NCBI GenBank assembly: GCA_947491755.1
Contig: CANLKV010000002.1
Location: 558,001 to 622,000, forward strand
Length of the DNA stretch: 64,000 nucleotides
Direction: 5' to 3'
Source of the DNA: an uncultured Nonlabens sp.
GTDB lineage: Bacteria; Bacteroidota; Bacteroidia; Flavobacteriales; Flavobacteriaceae
Both the position numbers and the translations under genes were made by a program. Under the pieces are notes generated by a model. It worked only from the letters and a program-made list of their open reading frames with translations, made no database searches and was not told the origin of the DNA. The stretch's first letter is position 1. Every line of letters starts with the position of its first letter. Positions 40,262 through 49,639 of the stretch are shown here, piece by piece.

Positions 40262-40788
40262 TAAGTAACAGCAAGATCCTTGTAATCTGTAAGTAGTTTT
40301 TTAATTTTAGGATCTATAATTACACGACAATAACCCTGCTCGCGATTGTTATTGTAATAATCATAATGTTCTTTTTCTGCCTCGTAAAAAGCAGTAGCCT
40401 CTGCCACCTGGGTAACAATAGGATCATTATAGGTGCCTGCTGCATTAAGGTCGTCAATCATTGCAATCGCCTGTTGACGTTGTAAATCATCCGTATAAAA
40501 AATGGCGCTGCGGTAATGTGTCCCTACATCATAGCCTTGTCTATTAAGTGTGGTAGGGTCGTGTGTTGCAAAAAAAACCTCTAGCAATTGCTTGTAGCTT
40601 ACAACCTCTGGATCAAAATTTATTTTGATGGCCTCAGCATGGCCCGTGCGTCCTTGAACCACCTCTCGATAAGGCGGATTTTTTATAAAGCCTCCACAAA
40701 ATCCAGGGGTCACCTCTCCCACCCCTTTAACACGTTGAAAAACTGCTTCTGTACACCAGAAACAGCCACCAGCAAATATTGCGATCAT
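40261..40788 (-). CDS. msrA: peptide-methionine (S)-S-oxide reductase
   Basis: 175 residues. It reduces S-methionine sulfoxide in damaged proteins. The catalytic motif is AGGCFWCTEAVF with the nucleophilic Cys near residue 9; PGFCGG, GRTGHAEAIKINFDPEVVSY, FFATHDPTTLNRQGYDVGTHYRSAIF and KEHYDYYNNNREQGYCRVII complete the family pattern. The last Cys may be the resolving one. No signal peptide. Its stop codon is shared with the bidirectional terminator. Confidence 0.96.
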   Translation of the reverse strand: MIAIFAGGCFWCTEAVFQRVKGVGEVTPGFCGGFIKNPPYREVVQGRTGHAEAIKINFDPEVVSYKQLLEVFFATHDPTTLNRQGYDVGTHYRSAIFYTDDLQRQQAIAMIDDLNAAGTYNDPIVTQVAEATAFYEAEKEHYDYYNNNREQGYCRVIIDPKIKKLLTDYKDLAVT

Positions 40789-40873
40789 TCTATTTTTTAT
40801 GACAAGTTACAAATAGACCCTTTCTTATGGGGTTTCTTAACAACTCTTTAATCTTATAAATGCAAATTGCTTT

Positions 40874-40881
40874 TAGTTTTG
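40874..40881 (+). promoter_or_regulatory. -7 box of the DUF5916 gene
   Basis: TAGTTTTG ends 4 nt before the ATG at 40886; the TTG element is weak. Confidence 0.45.
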
Positions 40882-40885
40882 CGGA

Positions 40886-43375
40886 ATGTTCAAATTTTTC
40901 ACCTTAACCAGGTTCTTTAGTACTGTATTGTTTCTTTTTTGTTCCGCTTTCGCGAAAGCGCAAACCGCTACAGATACTGCACAAATCCAGCGCAAAACTT
41001 ATAAAGCCACCCGCGTAACAACGACACCAGTAATTGATGGGAAACCATTTGAAGATTTCTGGAAGGCTATCCCTGAAGATGGAAACTTTAAAATGATCGA
41101 GCCTACCGTGGGTCTGGATGAGCGTGAAACACATCAAACAAAATTTAAAATTGCTTACGACGACGATGCATTGTATGTGGCGGCTTATTTATACGATAAC
41201 AACCCAGATGATATCTTAAGACAATTCTCACAAAGAGATCAAGTGTTTTCTCAAGCAGATTTGTTTGGCTTTTTTATTAACACGTATAATAATCAAATTA
41301 ATCAGACCAGGTTTTACGCTACCAGCGCTAATGCACTGGGTGATGCGATTTCAGAAAATGGCCGCGAGGACTTTAGTTTTAATGTCGTTTTCAGGTCAGA
41401 AACAAGCATCGATGACCAGGGATGGTATGTTGAAATGAAAATTCCTTATCGCACCTTGCGGTTTAATGATGCACCTGTACAGGATTGGAGTTTTCAAATT
41501 TTTAGAAGAATACGTCACCTAAATGAGGACTATTCCTATAACCTTATTGATAGAACTGCTGGCGCATCTTCACAATATGATGCCCTGTTGACTGGTGTAA
41601 CAAATATTAATCCACCCCTCCGACTTAATTTATATCCATTTGCAGCAGCAGCTGTGGATCGATTTGATGGCGTGGATGAGTACAATTTCAGCGCTGGTAT
41701 GGATATAAAATACGGAATCAATGAGGCATTTACCCTGGATGCGACATTGATACCAGACTTTGGCCAGGTAGCATTTGATCAAGTAGAATTAAACCTGGGA
41801 CCTTTTGAGCAACTCTTTGGCGAGAATAGAGCTTTCTTTTCAGAAGGTACAGACCTATTTAATAAAGGAGACATATTTTTTTCAAGAAGGATAGGTCAAC
41901 GCCCTACTGGCGCTGGCAACATTGAGCTTTTTGATAATGAGGATATCATTGACAATCCAGATAAATCAAATTTATTAAATGCGGTTAAAGTAACCGGTCG
42001 CAACCGCAATGGCTTAGGAATAGGTATTTTAAATGCTATTACAGAACGTACGGAAGCTACTATCGAGCGTACAGAAATCACAACAACTAACGATACCATC
42101 AGATCACAACGTAAAGCGGTGACAGAGCCCTTTACTAACTACAACATGTTTGTTCTAGATCAACAATACGGTAGTAATAGCTCTTTCTCGCTTGCAAATG
42201 CCAGCACACTGCGCAGCGGTAGCTTTACTGATGCAAATGTCACTGCATTTGTTATCGATCACAACGATAAAAACCTGCGCAACAATTATAGCGCAGAGCT
42301 CAAAATGAGTAACAGATTTACTCCAGATGGAACAGATACTGGTACCGCTGTAGAGATGGACTGGCGCAGGACCAGTGGAAACTGGCGCCCTAGACTATCT
42401 TATGATTTCGTAAGCTTGCAATGGGACCCAAACGATCTGGGGCGTAACTTCCGTACAAATTTTCATCAGTTTTATGGAGAGATGGAATATCGCGAATTTA
42501 TACCTCGTGGTATTTTTAATAGCTATAATATAGAAATGGGGATGCGTCACAGACGTTCTGCAGATCCAGATTTTCATATCACTAGCGATGTGCGGTTAAG
42601 TGCTCGCTTTAATACAAGAGAACGCAACTCCTTTGGGGTGAATACCAGTATAGACACGCGCACACTGGATCGATTTGAATCTAGAGTTACTGGTCTCAAT
42701 GTAAGATATGCTCCTAGCCATAGCATGGGAGGTTTTATCTCTACCGATTACAGGAAAAAATTTGCCATTGACTTGAGGGCAAACTATTTCTATAGGTTTG
42801 ACGATAGCGAGCAAGGATACAGTTATAACGTATCGCCTCGATATCGATTTTCTGATAAGTTTATTTTAATCTATAGATTTGACTGGAGCAAAAACGATGA
42901 CCGCCTGAGTTATGTGCGCACTATTAACAATCGCACGGGCGCCATAGTAAGCAAGAGGAATACACATTCTGTAGAAAACTCGGTCTCTGGAACGTTCAAT
43001 TTCAACAATAGAGAAGCTTTAAGTTTATCATTTAGGAATTTCTGGAACAGAGCGAGTTTTAGTAGGAATTTACAAGAATTACAATCCGATGGCACTACTG
43101 CTAGCAGCAACATGATGATAGAACCTGGATCTAATCCAGATGCTAACTTTAATATTTGGAATCTGGATTTATCATATCGTTGGCGATTTGCACCTGGTAG
43201 TGAGGCCAGTTTGCTGTATCGCAATAGCATTTTCAACTTTGATGATAATGGCACCATAGGTTTTGAAAATAGTCTAAGCGATTTATTTATGCAGCCTGTA
43301 AGACACAACCTGAGTTTACGCATCACCTATTTCCTAGATGCTAACGATGCAAAAAAATGGTTTAGGTCTGCATAA
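40886..43375 (+). CDS. DUF5916 outer membrane protein with CBM9-like N-terminus
   Basis: 829 residues. Signal peptide of 25 residues, whose cleavage site AFAKA|QT is encoded by a copy of the genome-wide palindrome. Residues about 45-230 form a family 9 carbohydrate-binding-like domain (TTPVIDGKPFEDFWKAI, FKIAYDDDALYVAAYLYDN, GWYVEMKIPYRTLRF, WSFQIFRRI). From about 240 the DUF5916 part has many amphipathic strands and ends in RHNLSLRITYFLDANDAKKWF, consistent with a large outer membrane barrel. A uptake or assembly role for polysaccharide or peptide is only a guess. The stop is 20 bp before lolD. Confidence 0.88.
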   Translation: MFKFFTLTRFFSTVLFLFCSAFAKAQTATDTAQIQRKTYKATRVTTTPVIDGKPFEDFWKAIPEDGNFKMIEPTVGLDERETHQTKFKIAYDDDALYVAAYLYDNNPDDILRQFSQRDQVFSQADLFGFFINTYNNQINQTRFYATSANALGDAISENGREDFSFNVVFRSETSIDDQGWYVEMKIPYRTLRFNDAPVQDWSFQIFRRIRHLNEDYSYNLIDRTAGASSQYDALLTGVTNINPPLRLNLYPFAAAAVDRFDGVDEYNFSAGMDIKYGINEAFTLDATLIPDFGQVAFDQVELNLGPFEQLFGENRAFFSEGTDLFNKGDIFFSRRIGQRPTGAGNIELFDNEDIIDNPDKSNLLNAVKVTGRNRNGLGIGILNAITERTEATIERTEITTTNDTIRSQRKAVTEPFTNYNMFVLDQQYGSNSSFSLANASTLRSGSFTDANVTAFVIDHNDKNLRNNYSAELKMSNRFTPDGTDTGTAVEMDWRRTSGNWRPRLSYDFVSLQWDPNDLGRNFRTNFHQFYGEMEYREFIPRGIFNSYNIEMGMRHRRSADPDFHITSDVRLSARFNTRERNSFGVNTSIDTRTLDRFESRVTGLNVRYAPSHSMGGFISTDYRKKFAIDLRANYFYRFDDSEQGYSYNVSPRYRFSDKFILIYRFDWSKNDDRLSYVRTINNRTGAIVSKRNTHSVENSVSGTFNFNNREALSLSFRNFWNRASFSRNLQELQSDGTTASSNMMIEPGSNPDANFNIWNLDLSYRWRFAPGSEASLLYRNSIFNFDDNGTIGFENSLSDLFMQPVRHNLSLRITYFLDANDAKKWFRSA
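40945..40960. repeat. CGCTTTCGCGAAAGCG palindrome, exact copy 8 (in the DUF5916 gene)
   Basis: Read in the AFAKA frame as residues 21-25, exactly the signal peptidase site. Confidence 0.92.
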
Positions 43376-43381
43376 AGATCC

Positions 43382-43389
43382 TACCTTTG
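43382..43389 (+). promoter_or_regulatory. -7 box of lolD
   Basis: TACCTTTG ends 6 nt before the ATG at 43396, just past the stop of the preceding gene. Confidence 0.45.
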
Positions 43390-43395
43390 TATCTA

Positions 43396-44064
43396 ATGAT
43401 CGAAGCAAAAAACATTTACAAAAGCTATGACACTGTACCCGTTTTAAAAGGGGTTGATTTGACTATTAAAGAATCAGAGATTGTCAGTGTTGTAGGATCG
43501 TCTGGAGCTGGTAAAACAACTCTTTTACATATTTTAGGGACACTAGAAAAGCCAGACCGTAACAAACAGAGCAGTTTATACATAGACGGTACCAATGTAA
43601 TGGGATTAAATCCACGGCAATTGAGTCATTTCCGTAATCAATCGTTGGGCTTTATTTTTCAGTTTCATCAATTGCTTCCAGAATTTACAGCACTAGAAAA
43701 TGTGTGTATTCCTGCTTTTATTAATAAAAAATCAAAAGCCGTTGCAGAGAAACGCGCTCAAGAACTGCTTGAATATTTAGATCTAGCTGATCGTTTACAT
43801 CACAAGCCTAATGAGTTGAGTGGCGGTGAGCAACAACGCGTTGCAGTAGCTCGCAGCCTTATAAATGACCCTAAAGTTATTTTTGCAGACGAGCCTACTG
43901 GTAATCTAGACAGCAGCACTGCAGCAAATTTGCACGAGCTTATTCTCGAATTGCGCAAAAATTTTAATCAAACCTTTGTAATCGTTACTCATAATAAAGA
44001 ACTGGCCTCGCTGGCAGATCGTACCTTAACGATGAGCGATGGTAGATTTTTAGCGCATGAATAA
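43396..44064 (+). CDS. lolD: ABC transporter ATP-binding protein, LolD type
   Basis: 222 residues from ATG 43396; a TTG at 43387 overlaps the promoter box and is unlikely. Walker [17 protein letters not shown]-loop [18 protein letters not shown], signature [15 protein letters not shown], Walker [15 protein letters not shown] and the switch His in [11 protein letters not shown]. The sequence fits the LolD/MacB group, which powers lipoprotein release from the inner membrane or related MacB-type transport; the permease is not adjacent. It overlaps the next gene by 8 bp (ATGAATAA). Confidence 0.9.
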   Translation: MIEAKNIYKSYDTVPVLKGVDLTIKESEIVSVVGSSGAGKTTLLHILGTLEKPDRNKQSSLYIDGTNVMGLNPRQLSHFRNQSLGFIFQFHQLLPEFTALENVCIPAFINKKSKAVAEKRAQELLEYLDLADRLHHKPNELSGGEQQRVAVARSLINDPKVIFADEPTGNLDSSTAANLHELILELRKNFNQTFVIVTHNKELASLADRTLTMSDGRFLAHE

Positions 44065-44824
44065 ACGGGAGCTTAAAGAATTTCTAGATCATAAAGTATC
44101 GGTATACAATACCCCAGATTTTATACCTCATGATCCTATACAAATACCGCATCGATATAGTGATCCAAAAGATATTGCGATATCAGGTTTTTTGACCGCT
44201 ACCATCTCATGGGGCAATCGTAAATCAATCATTAATAATGCTAGTCGATTGATGGAATTGATGGACAATGCACCTGCATCTTTTATTAGAGATTTTCAAG
44301 ATCATGACCTGGATCGTTTTGACTCATTTGTCCACCGCACGTTCAATAGCGAGGATTGCAAGACATTCATGCGTGCATTACAAGATATAGAAAAGCATGA
44401 TGATGGATTAGAGAACGCTTTCGCGGAAGCGAACAAATCATCCACCCATTTGCAAGAAGGAATATCAAAATTTAAGCAGCGGTTTTTTCAAATAAATCAT
44501 TTACAACGAACCCAAAAACACGTGAGCGATCCGCTTAAAAATAGTAGTGCAAAAAGAATCAACATGTTTTTACGGTGGATGGTAAGAAAAGATGCTCATA
44601 ATGTTGATTTTGGGATATGGGATAAAATCTCCATGTCAGAATTATCCTTGCCTCTAGATGTTCATACAGGTAATGTATCGCGTCAACTCAAACTTCTCAA
44701 GCGCAAACAGAATGATGCAAAAGCAGTACTGGAGCTGGATTTGTCATTACGCAAGATGGATCCAGTAGACCCTGTCAAGTATGACTTTGCCCTCTTTGGG
44801 CTAGGAGCCTTTAATGAATTGTAA
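44057..44824 (+). CDS. TIGR02757 family protein (DUF2400)
   Basis: 255 residues. Characteristic segments are DPKDIAISGFLTATISWGNRKSIINNASRLMELMDNAP, RFDSFVHRTFNSEDCKTFMRAL, SSAKRINMFLRWMVRKD, ISMSELSLPLDVHTGNVSRQLKLLKRKQNDAKAVLEL and KYDFALFGLGAF. The helical pattern and the final helix-hairpin-helix-like part recall DNA glycosylases, but no activity is established to my knowledge. Residues 121-125 (AFAEA) come from a variant palindrome copy. It overlaps lolD, so they are translated together. Confidence 0.9.
   Translation: MNKRELKEFLDHKVSVYNTPDFIPHDPIQIPHRYSDPKDIAISGFLTATISWGNRKSIINNASRLMELMDNAPASFIRDFQDHDLDRFDSFVHRTFNSEDCKTFMRALQDIEKHDDGLENAFAEANKSSTHLQEGISKFKQRFFQINHLQRTQKHVSDPLKNSSAKRINMFLRWMVRKDAHNVDFGIWDKISMSELSLPLDVHTGNVSRQLKLLKRKQNDAKAVLELDLSLRKMDPVDPVKYDFALFGLGAFNEL
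44416..44431. repeat. CGCTTTCGCGAAAGCG palindrome, variant copy 9 (in the TIGR02757 gene)
   Basis: One change (GCGGAAGCG), read in the second frame as AFAEA, in a variable linker between conserved blocks. Confidence 0.85.
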
Positions 44825-44893
44825 ATTAATAGGTATAATACTACAAGGTTAAAAGATTTAATCTATCTTTAAAGACAAACTATCAATCAAAAA

Positions 44894-46108
44894 ATGTATC
44901 CAGCCTATCTACACCCTCTTGAGGGTGAACGACTTGAGTACCTCGATTCATTTGAGGTTGATTGGCAACTAGCCACAAAAGATCTGGATCAAATGTTGGA
45001 TCTAGCCTGCCGCATGCTTCATGTTCCTAAAGGTCTTATATCGATTGTTAAAGAAGATGTGGTAGATTTTAAATCCCAGTACGGCTTCAAATTAGGTAAG
45101 GGTAATAAAAAACTAAGTTTTTGTTCCTATGCCATCGCTAGCGGTAAAGAAATTTATTACATCGAGGATGCTACAAAGGATGAAAAATTGAAAAATCACC
45201 CTTATGTTACGGCACCTGATCCTATTAAATTTTATGCTGGTGTACCAATTAAAGATGAGAATGACCTGCCATTAGGCACGGTTTGCATTATCGACAGCAA
45301 GCCACGTCAATTGTCAAAGGACCAGCAAGAGTCCCTGATATTAGTCAGTAAGATGATCATGAGACACTTGCAATTGCATAAAGAGAAGAGACAACTGGAG
45401 AAAAAACAAATCGTGTTGCGAGAGAAAAATGCCTTGCTCAAAAATTTTGCGCATGTCGTATCACACGATATGAAAATGCCCCTAGCTAGCATGATTCTTT
45501 CTAGTGATTTGATACGACAAAAATATAAAGACCGATTAGAGGATGATGGACTGAAATACCTAGCAGGTATAAAATCTGCTGCATTTTCAATGAGGGATTA
45601 TATAGAAAACATCCTCACCCATTACGAAAGTGAGCAGATGACCTTAAATACAAAGGATGTTTTTGATCTCAACTCTCTACTATTACACATAGAGGAAATG
45701 CTAGGTATGCATCGAGACGACATACAATTTGTAATACCAGAGGAAAATCTGGATATGAAATGTGATGAGGCTGCCGTCGAACAAATATTGTTAAACCTGA
45801 TAGGCAATAGCCTTAAATACAATGATCAAGATTGTATGCGTGTACAAGTTACCGCTGCCGAAACTGACTCGCATTATCGTATTTCTGTTATTGATAATGG
45901 TGTAGGTATACCAGAAGATAAGCAGCGTGCAGTTTTTGAATTGTTCTCTACGCTTGAGAACACAGATAGAAACGGCAAACGCGGACATGGTATAGGTCTA
46001 TCCACTGTAAAAATTCTGGTGGAAAAGCTGGGCGGTACTATTATTTGCAAATCAAAACTAGGCCATGGTACAACATTTACATTTACCGTTGCAAAATCTA
46101 TTGGCTAA
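44894..46108 (+). CDS. GAF-domain sensor histidine kinase
   Basis: 404 residues, no membrane segment. A GAF domain covers about residues 25-160 (LDLACRMLHVPKGLISIV, FCSYAIASGKEIYYIEDA, FYAGVPIKDENDLPLGTVCIID). A short coiled coil leads to the dimerisation domain with phospho-acceptor His191 in FAHVVSHDMKMPLASMIL. The ATPase part has the N box AVEQILLNLIGNSLKYND, G1 VIDNGVGIP and G2 GHGIGLSTVKILVEKLGG with a closing GTTFTFTV. It is cytoplasmic and likely senses a small molecule or redox state. No response regulator is adjacent. Confidence 0.93.
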   Translation: MYPAYLHPLEGERLEYLDSFEVDWQLATKDLDQMLDLACRMLHVPKGLISIVKEDVVDFKSQYGFKLGKGNKKLSFCSYAIASGKEIYYIEDATKDEKLKNHPYVTAPDPIKFYAGVPIKDENDLPLGTVCIIDSKPRQLSKDQQESLILVSKMIMRHLQLHKEKRQLEKKQIVLREKNALLKNFAHVVSHDMKMPLASMILSSDLIRQKYKDRLEDDGLKYLAGIKSAAFSMRDYIENILTHYESEQMTLNTKDVFDLNSLLLHIEEMLGMHRDDIQFVIPEENLDMKCDEAAVEQILLNLIGNSLKYNDQDCMRVQVTAAETDSHYRISVIDNGVGIPEDKQRAVFELFSTLENTDRNGKRGHGIGLSTVKILVEKLGGTIICKSKLGHGTTFTFTVAKSIG

Positions 46109-46131
46109 TCATAGGGAAGATACTATCTTTG
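46101..46131 (+). promoter_or_regulatory. promoter of the batA-like gene
   Basis: TTG 46101-46103, 20 bp, TATCTTTG 46124-46131, a full consensus match starting within the last codons of the histidine kinase gene. Confidence 0.7.
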
Positions 46132-46149
46132 ATTAATCCTAGTTGATCA

Positions 46150-48042
46150 ATGCTTTTCAAGAACCCTTTACTACTTTACGGGCTTTTATTACTAGCGATT
46201 CCTATTATTATTCATCTTTTTCAATTGAGAAGATTTAAAAAAGTTCCATTCTCGAATGTTGCTTTTTTAAAACCACTACTATCTCAAACAAGACAAAGCC
46301 GCACTTTAAAAAAATGGATTGTTTTAATCACCAGATTACTCGCCATCGCTTGTATTGTGCTTGCTTTTGCTCAACCCTATTTACCACAAAATAAATCTAT
46401 TAGTACAAATAACGACCTGGTTATTTACCTAGATAATTCCTACAGCATGCAATCACCTGGTGCTGATGGGACATTGTATCAAAGTGCGATAAATGATTTG
46501 ATAAGTAAAATGCCAGCAGAATCAAAATTTACTTTATTTACAAACGATCAATTATATGGCAACGTCAACAAACAAGAAATTGCTAATAAATTAGCAACTG
46601 CTGACTATGCAGCGACCGCACTAGATCCAGATGAAGTCATTCTTAAAGCAAACACGTTAAAAAATAAATTAAGCCGTAGTAATTTTTTATGGATATCAGA
46701 TTTTCAAAAACATAATAAAAGGAAATTCCCTGTGCTTGATAGCTTATGGAATGTAACTTTTGTAAAACTTAATCCACTTGATTACGATAACATCTCTATA
46801 GATAGTGCCTTTTTTTCTCAGGAAAACACTGCTTCTTACATACAGGTAGCTTTAAGCAGTAAAAAAAATAACGATACACCCGTATCATTGAGCCTTTACA
46901 ATCAAGATGTTCTGATAGCAAAAACTTCCGTAAATTTTCAAGAGAAAAAGGCTTACGCTCAGTTCTTATGGCCTGACAGTGAGATTTTAAATGCGGTTTT
47001 AAAAATAGAAGATGATGGATTATCCTTTGATAATCAATTATTTGTTTCAAGAAAGGAGAGAGATTTGATTAATGTGTTGCATGTCAACAATACAGAGAAT
47101 GATTTCTTAAATCGTATTTATACTCCTGATGAGTTTAACTATCGAGAGGTCTCCCTAGATAATTTTAACTACAACAGTATAACTAGCCAGAGCGTAATAA
47201 TTCTTAACGGTTTATCAAACATACCGCCGCCCCTGGCCAAGGAGTTGCAAATCTTCACAGAAAATGGCAACACACTTATACTGATACCTGATGTCAACAA
47301 TGCTGATTATAGGAGTTTGTCAATTACGATGCAGCAAAAGTCAGTATATGATAAAAAAATAACTGAAATAAACTTTGATCACCCCTTACTTGCTGGAGTA
47401 TTTAGCGAGCGTGTTAAAAATTTTCAGTACCCTACAGTTTCTAATTCGTGGGAGCTTGTTGATCAAGGTGATGCTATTTTAACTTATGAGGATGGCAAAC
47501 CCTTCTTAACTCAAAAGAACGATTATTTCATTTTTACTGCATCTCTTGATGCCGATAATTCAAATTTTCAAGCTTCTCCCCTAGTTGTTCCTGTTTTCTA
47601 TCAGCTGGGATTGCGCAATACAAAGTCTTCAGAATTGTATGCATTATTAGGCAAGCGCAACAAGATTATTGTAAAAGAACAACTAGAGGCAGATGGTATT
47701 CTAGAGTTGCAACTAGAAGTGTCTCGCTTTATTCCAGAACAGAGAGCCTATGATAAATATGTAGCTTTAATGACAGGAACAGAATTAACCACACCTGGAA
47801 ATTACGAGGTATTATCAAAGGGTAACCCATTGCAAACACTTGCCTTTAATGCATCTAGAGAAGAAAACCACCTAGATTACTTTGATGACGATCAATTACC
47901 TGGCGAGATTTTAAATGACATAGGTACATTTGTTCAGATTTTACAAGAAGGACGCAACAAGCTACCCTTATGGAAATTTCTGGCAGCGGGAGCTCTATTC
48001 TTTTTAATTTGTGAACTACTCGCATTAAAACTATTGAAATGA
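46150..48042 (+). CDS. BatA/VWA domain membrane protein
   Basis: 630 residues. The N-terminal BatA segment (FKNPLLLYGLLLLAIPIIIHLFQLRRFKKVPFSNVAFLK) contains one membrane helix, and a second follows at about 55-75 (WIVLITRLLAIACIVLAFAQPYL). A von Willebrand A-like domain starts at NNDLVIYLDNSYSMQ with the DxSxS metal-site motif, and a last helix lies at the C-terminus (FLAAGALFFLICELLALKLL). Bat proteins of Bacteroidota are inner-membrane proteins linked to stress tolerance and cell-envelope function. Its stop overlaps the start of the dihydroorotase-like gene by 4 bp. Confidence 0.88.
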   Translation: MLFKNPLLLYGLLLLAIPIIIHLFQLRRFKKVPFSNVAFLKPLLSQTRQSRTLKKWIVLITRLLAIACIVLAFAQPYLPQNKSISTNNDLVIYLDNSYSMQSPGADGTLYQSAINDLISKMPAESKFTLFTNDQLYGNVNKQEIANKLATADYAATALDPDEVILKANTLKNKLSRSNFLWISDFQKHNKRKFPVLDSLWNVTFVKLNPLDYDNISIDSAFFSQENTASYIQVALSSKKNNDTPVSLSLYNQDVLIAKTSVNFQEKKAYAQFLWPDSEILNAVLKIEDDGLSFDNQLFVSRKERDLINVLHVNNTENDFLNRIYTPDEFNYREVSLDNFNYNSITSQSVIILNGLSNIPPPLAKELQIFTENGNTLILIPDVNNADYRSLSITMQQKSVYDKKITEINFDHPLLAGVFSERVKNFQYPTVSNSWELVDQGDAILTYEDGKPFLTQKNDYFIFTASLDADNSNFQASPLVVPVFYQLGLRNTKSSELYALLGKRNKIIVKEQLEADGILELQLEVSRFIPEQRAYDKYVALMTGTELTTPGNYEVLSKGNPLQTLAFNASREENHLDYFDDDQLPGEILNDIGTFVQILQEGRNKLPLWKFLAAGALFFLICELLALKLLK

Positions 48043-49289
48043 TACTATTTAAAAATGTATTGATATGCGATCCAGAAGGACAATATCATGACCAGCGACT
48101 TGACCTTTTAATAGATCAAGGTATTATCAAAACTATAGGAACAAAGCTAGAAATAGATCATGGAAGGGTAATAGAGCATGAGAATTTAATAGTTTCAATA
48201 GGCTGGTTTGATAGTAGTGTATCCTTTGGCGAACCGGGTTTTGAAGAAAGGCAAACAATGGACAACGGGCTTGCAGCCGCTGCTTCTGGTGGCTTTACAA
48301 CCATCATGCTCAATCCAAATAATCAACCTAATCCGCAAGATGCATCAGGGGTAAATTATTTACTGTCTCTGTGCGCCAATCATGCGACTCGCTTGCTACC
48401 GGTAGGTAATTTTTCATTAAATCAAGAAGGTAAAGATCTTGCACAGTTGTATGATATGAATATGGCAGGTGCTGTTTCGTTTTATGATTACAAAAAACCG
48501 ATAGAAAACGCCAATCTTTTGAAGGTAGGCCTGCAATATGTCAAGCCATTTAATGGCATCCTACAATCGTTCCCCCAGGATGCACAAATTGCTGGTAAAG
48601 GTATTGTCAATGAAGACCGACAAGGAACTGAGCTAGGGCTCAAAACCATTCCTAAATTTGCGGAAGAGTTACGCGTCGCAAGAGATATAGAAATTGCCAG
48701 ATACGTAGATACTTCCTTACACATTCCTACCGTGACCACAGTAGCGGCTCTAGAACGCATTAAAAAAGCAAAAGAAGATGGTCTATCCGTATCATGTAGT
48801 GTAACTGCTCATCACCTACTACTATCCAGTAAGGAGCTTGCAGGGTACGATACTAATAATAAAGTAACACCACCATTAAGAGAAGAAGATGAGGTAGCTC
48901 AATTAGAATCATATTTGGCAGATGGCACCATAGATATGATTACTAGCGACCACACCCCTCTAACTATTGAATCTAAAAATGTAGAATATGATCAAGCAGA
49001 TAGTGGAACGACAGGACTGGAAACTGCATTTTGCGCGCTGTTAGATAAATACAATTTAGATGACATTATCAATGCGCTTACTGGAGGATACAAGATATTT
49101 TCAAAGGATAAACCTGAAATTAAAGAAGGAGCGATAGCAAACCTTACCCTTTTTACAAATGTTGGTTCTCATATGCTACAAAAAGAGCACCTGCGCAGTA
49201 CATCAAAAAATAATATATTTCTCAACAAACGGATGAAAGGAAAAGTACTAGGAATTTATAATCAGCAAAAATTAATCTGGAATGAATAA
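48039..49289 (+). CDS. pyrC: dihydroorotase-like protein (probably non-canonical PyrC)
   Basis: 416 residues, amidohydrolase fold of the class I dihydroorotase group: MILFKNVLICDPEGQ, GGFTTIMLNPNNQPNPQDASGVNY, HHLLLSSKELAGYDTNNKVTPPLREEDE, DMITSDHTPLTIESKNVEY and SGTTGLETAFCALL. Where catalytic enzymes have the metal-binding His-x-His (DxHxHxREPG), this protein has WFDSSVSFGEPGFE with Ser and no His, while the later His and SDH Asp are kept. It may thus be inactive like the PyrX pseudoenzymes that support aspartate transcarbamoylase, or use a different metal site. It overlaps its neighbours by 4 and 8 bp. Confidence 0.83.
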   Translation: MILFKNVLICDPEGQYHDQRLDLLIDQGIIKTIGTKLEIDHGRVIEHENLIVSIGWFDSSVSFGEPGFEERQTMDNGLAAAASGGFTTIMLNPNNQPNPQDASGVNYLLSLCANHATRLLPVGNFSLNQEGKDLAQLYDMNMAGAVSFYDYKKPIENANLLKVGLQYVKPFNGILQSFPQDAQIAGKGIVNEDRQGTELGLKTIPKFAEELRVARDIEIARYVDTSLHIPTVTTVAALERIKKAKEDGLSVSCSVTAHHLLLSSKELAGYDTNNKVTPPLREEDEVAQLESYLADGTIDMITSDHTPLTIESKNVEYDQADSGTTGLETAFCALLDKYNLDDIINALTGGYKIFSKDKPEIKEGAIANLTLFTNVGSHMLQKEHLRSTSKNNIFLNKRMKGKVLGIYNQQKLIWNE

Positions 49290-49638
49290 AGATCCACAAG
49301 GTAAATCACTGGCATTAATAGCATATGGTAGTGCGCTGTTTTTATACATCCATTTGTTACTATTTATTGCAACCTTAGGAGTGGCTATTTTATTAAACCT
49401 CAATAAAAATCAGCCATTTGCCTCTTTCCATCACCGACAAATGGTAGGTATAGGCTGTATTGCGTTGTTAATTACAGCTTTTGGAAATATTTTACCCAAT
49501 AACTGGACAGCGCTATTATTAATTAGCTCCCTCGTTTTTCTAGCTGTTTTAGGTTTTGTAGACGCTTATAAAAATCAAATGACCCCACTACCCTATGTTG
49601 GAACTAAATTCCAGCAATGGTTTTCTTTTATTAAATAA
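49282..49638 (+). CDS. small DUF4870-like membrane protein
   Basis: 118 residues with three or four membrane helices (SALFLYIHLLLFIATLGVAILL, MVGIGCIALLITAFGNIL, ALLLISSLVFLAVLGFVDAY). The NLNKNQPFASFHHRQM turn is like that of DUF4870/Tic20-like proteins, often labelled import component in flavobacteria. Function unknown. It overlaps the dihydroorotase-like gene by 8 bp and is followed by the esterase gene with one base between, so it belongs to the same operon. Confidence 0.78.
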   Translation: MNKDPQGKSLALIAYGSALFLYIHLLLFIATLGVAILLNLNKNQPFASFHHRQMVGIGCIALLITAFGNILPNNWTALLLISSLVFLAVLGFVDAYKNQMTPLPYVGTKFQQWFSFIK

Positions 49639-49639
49639 T

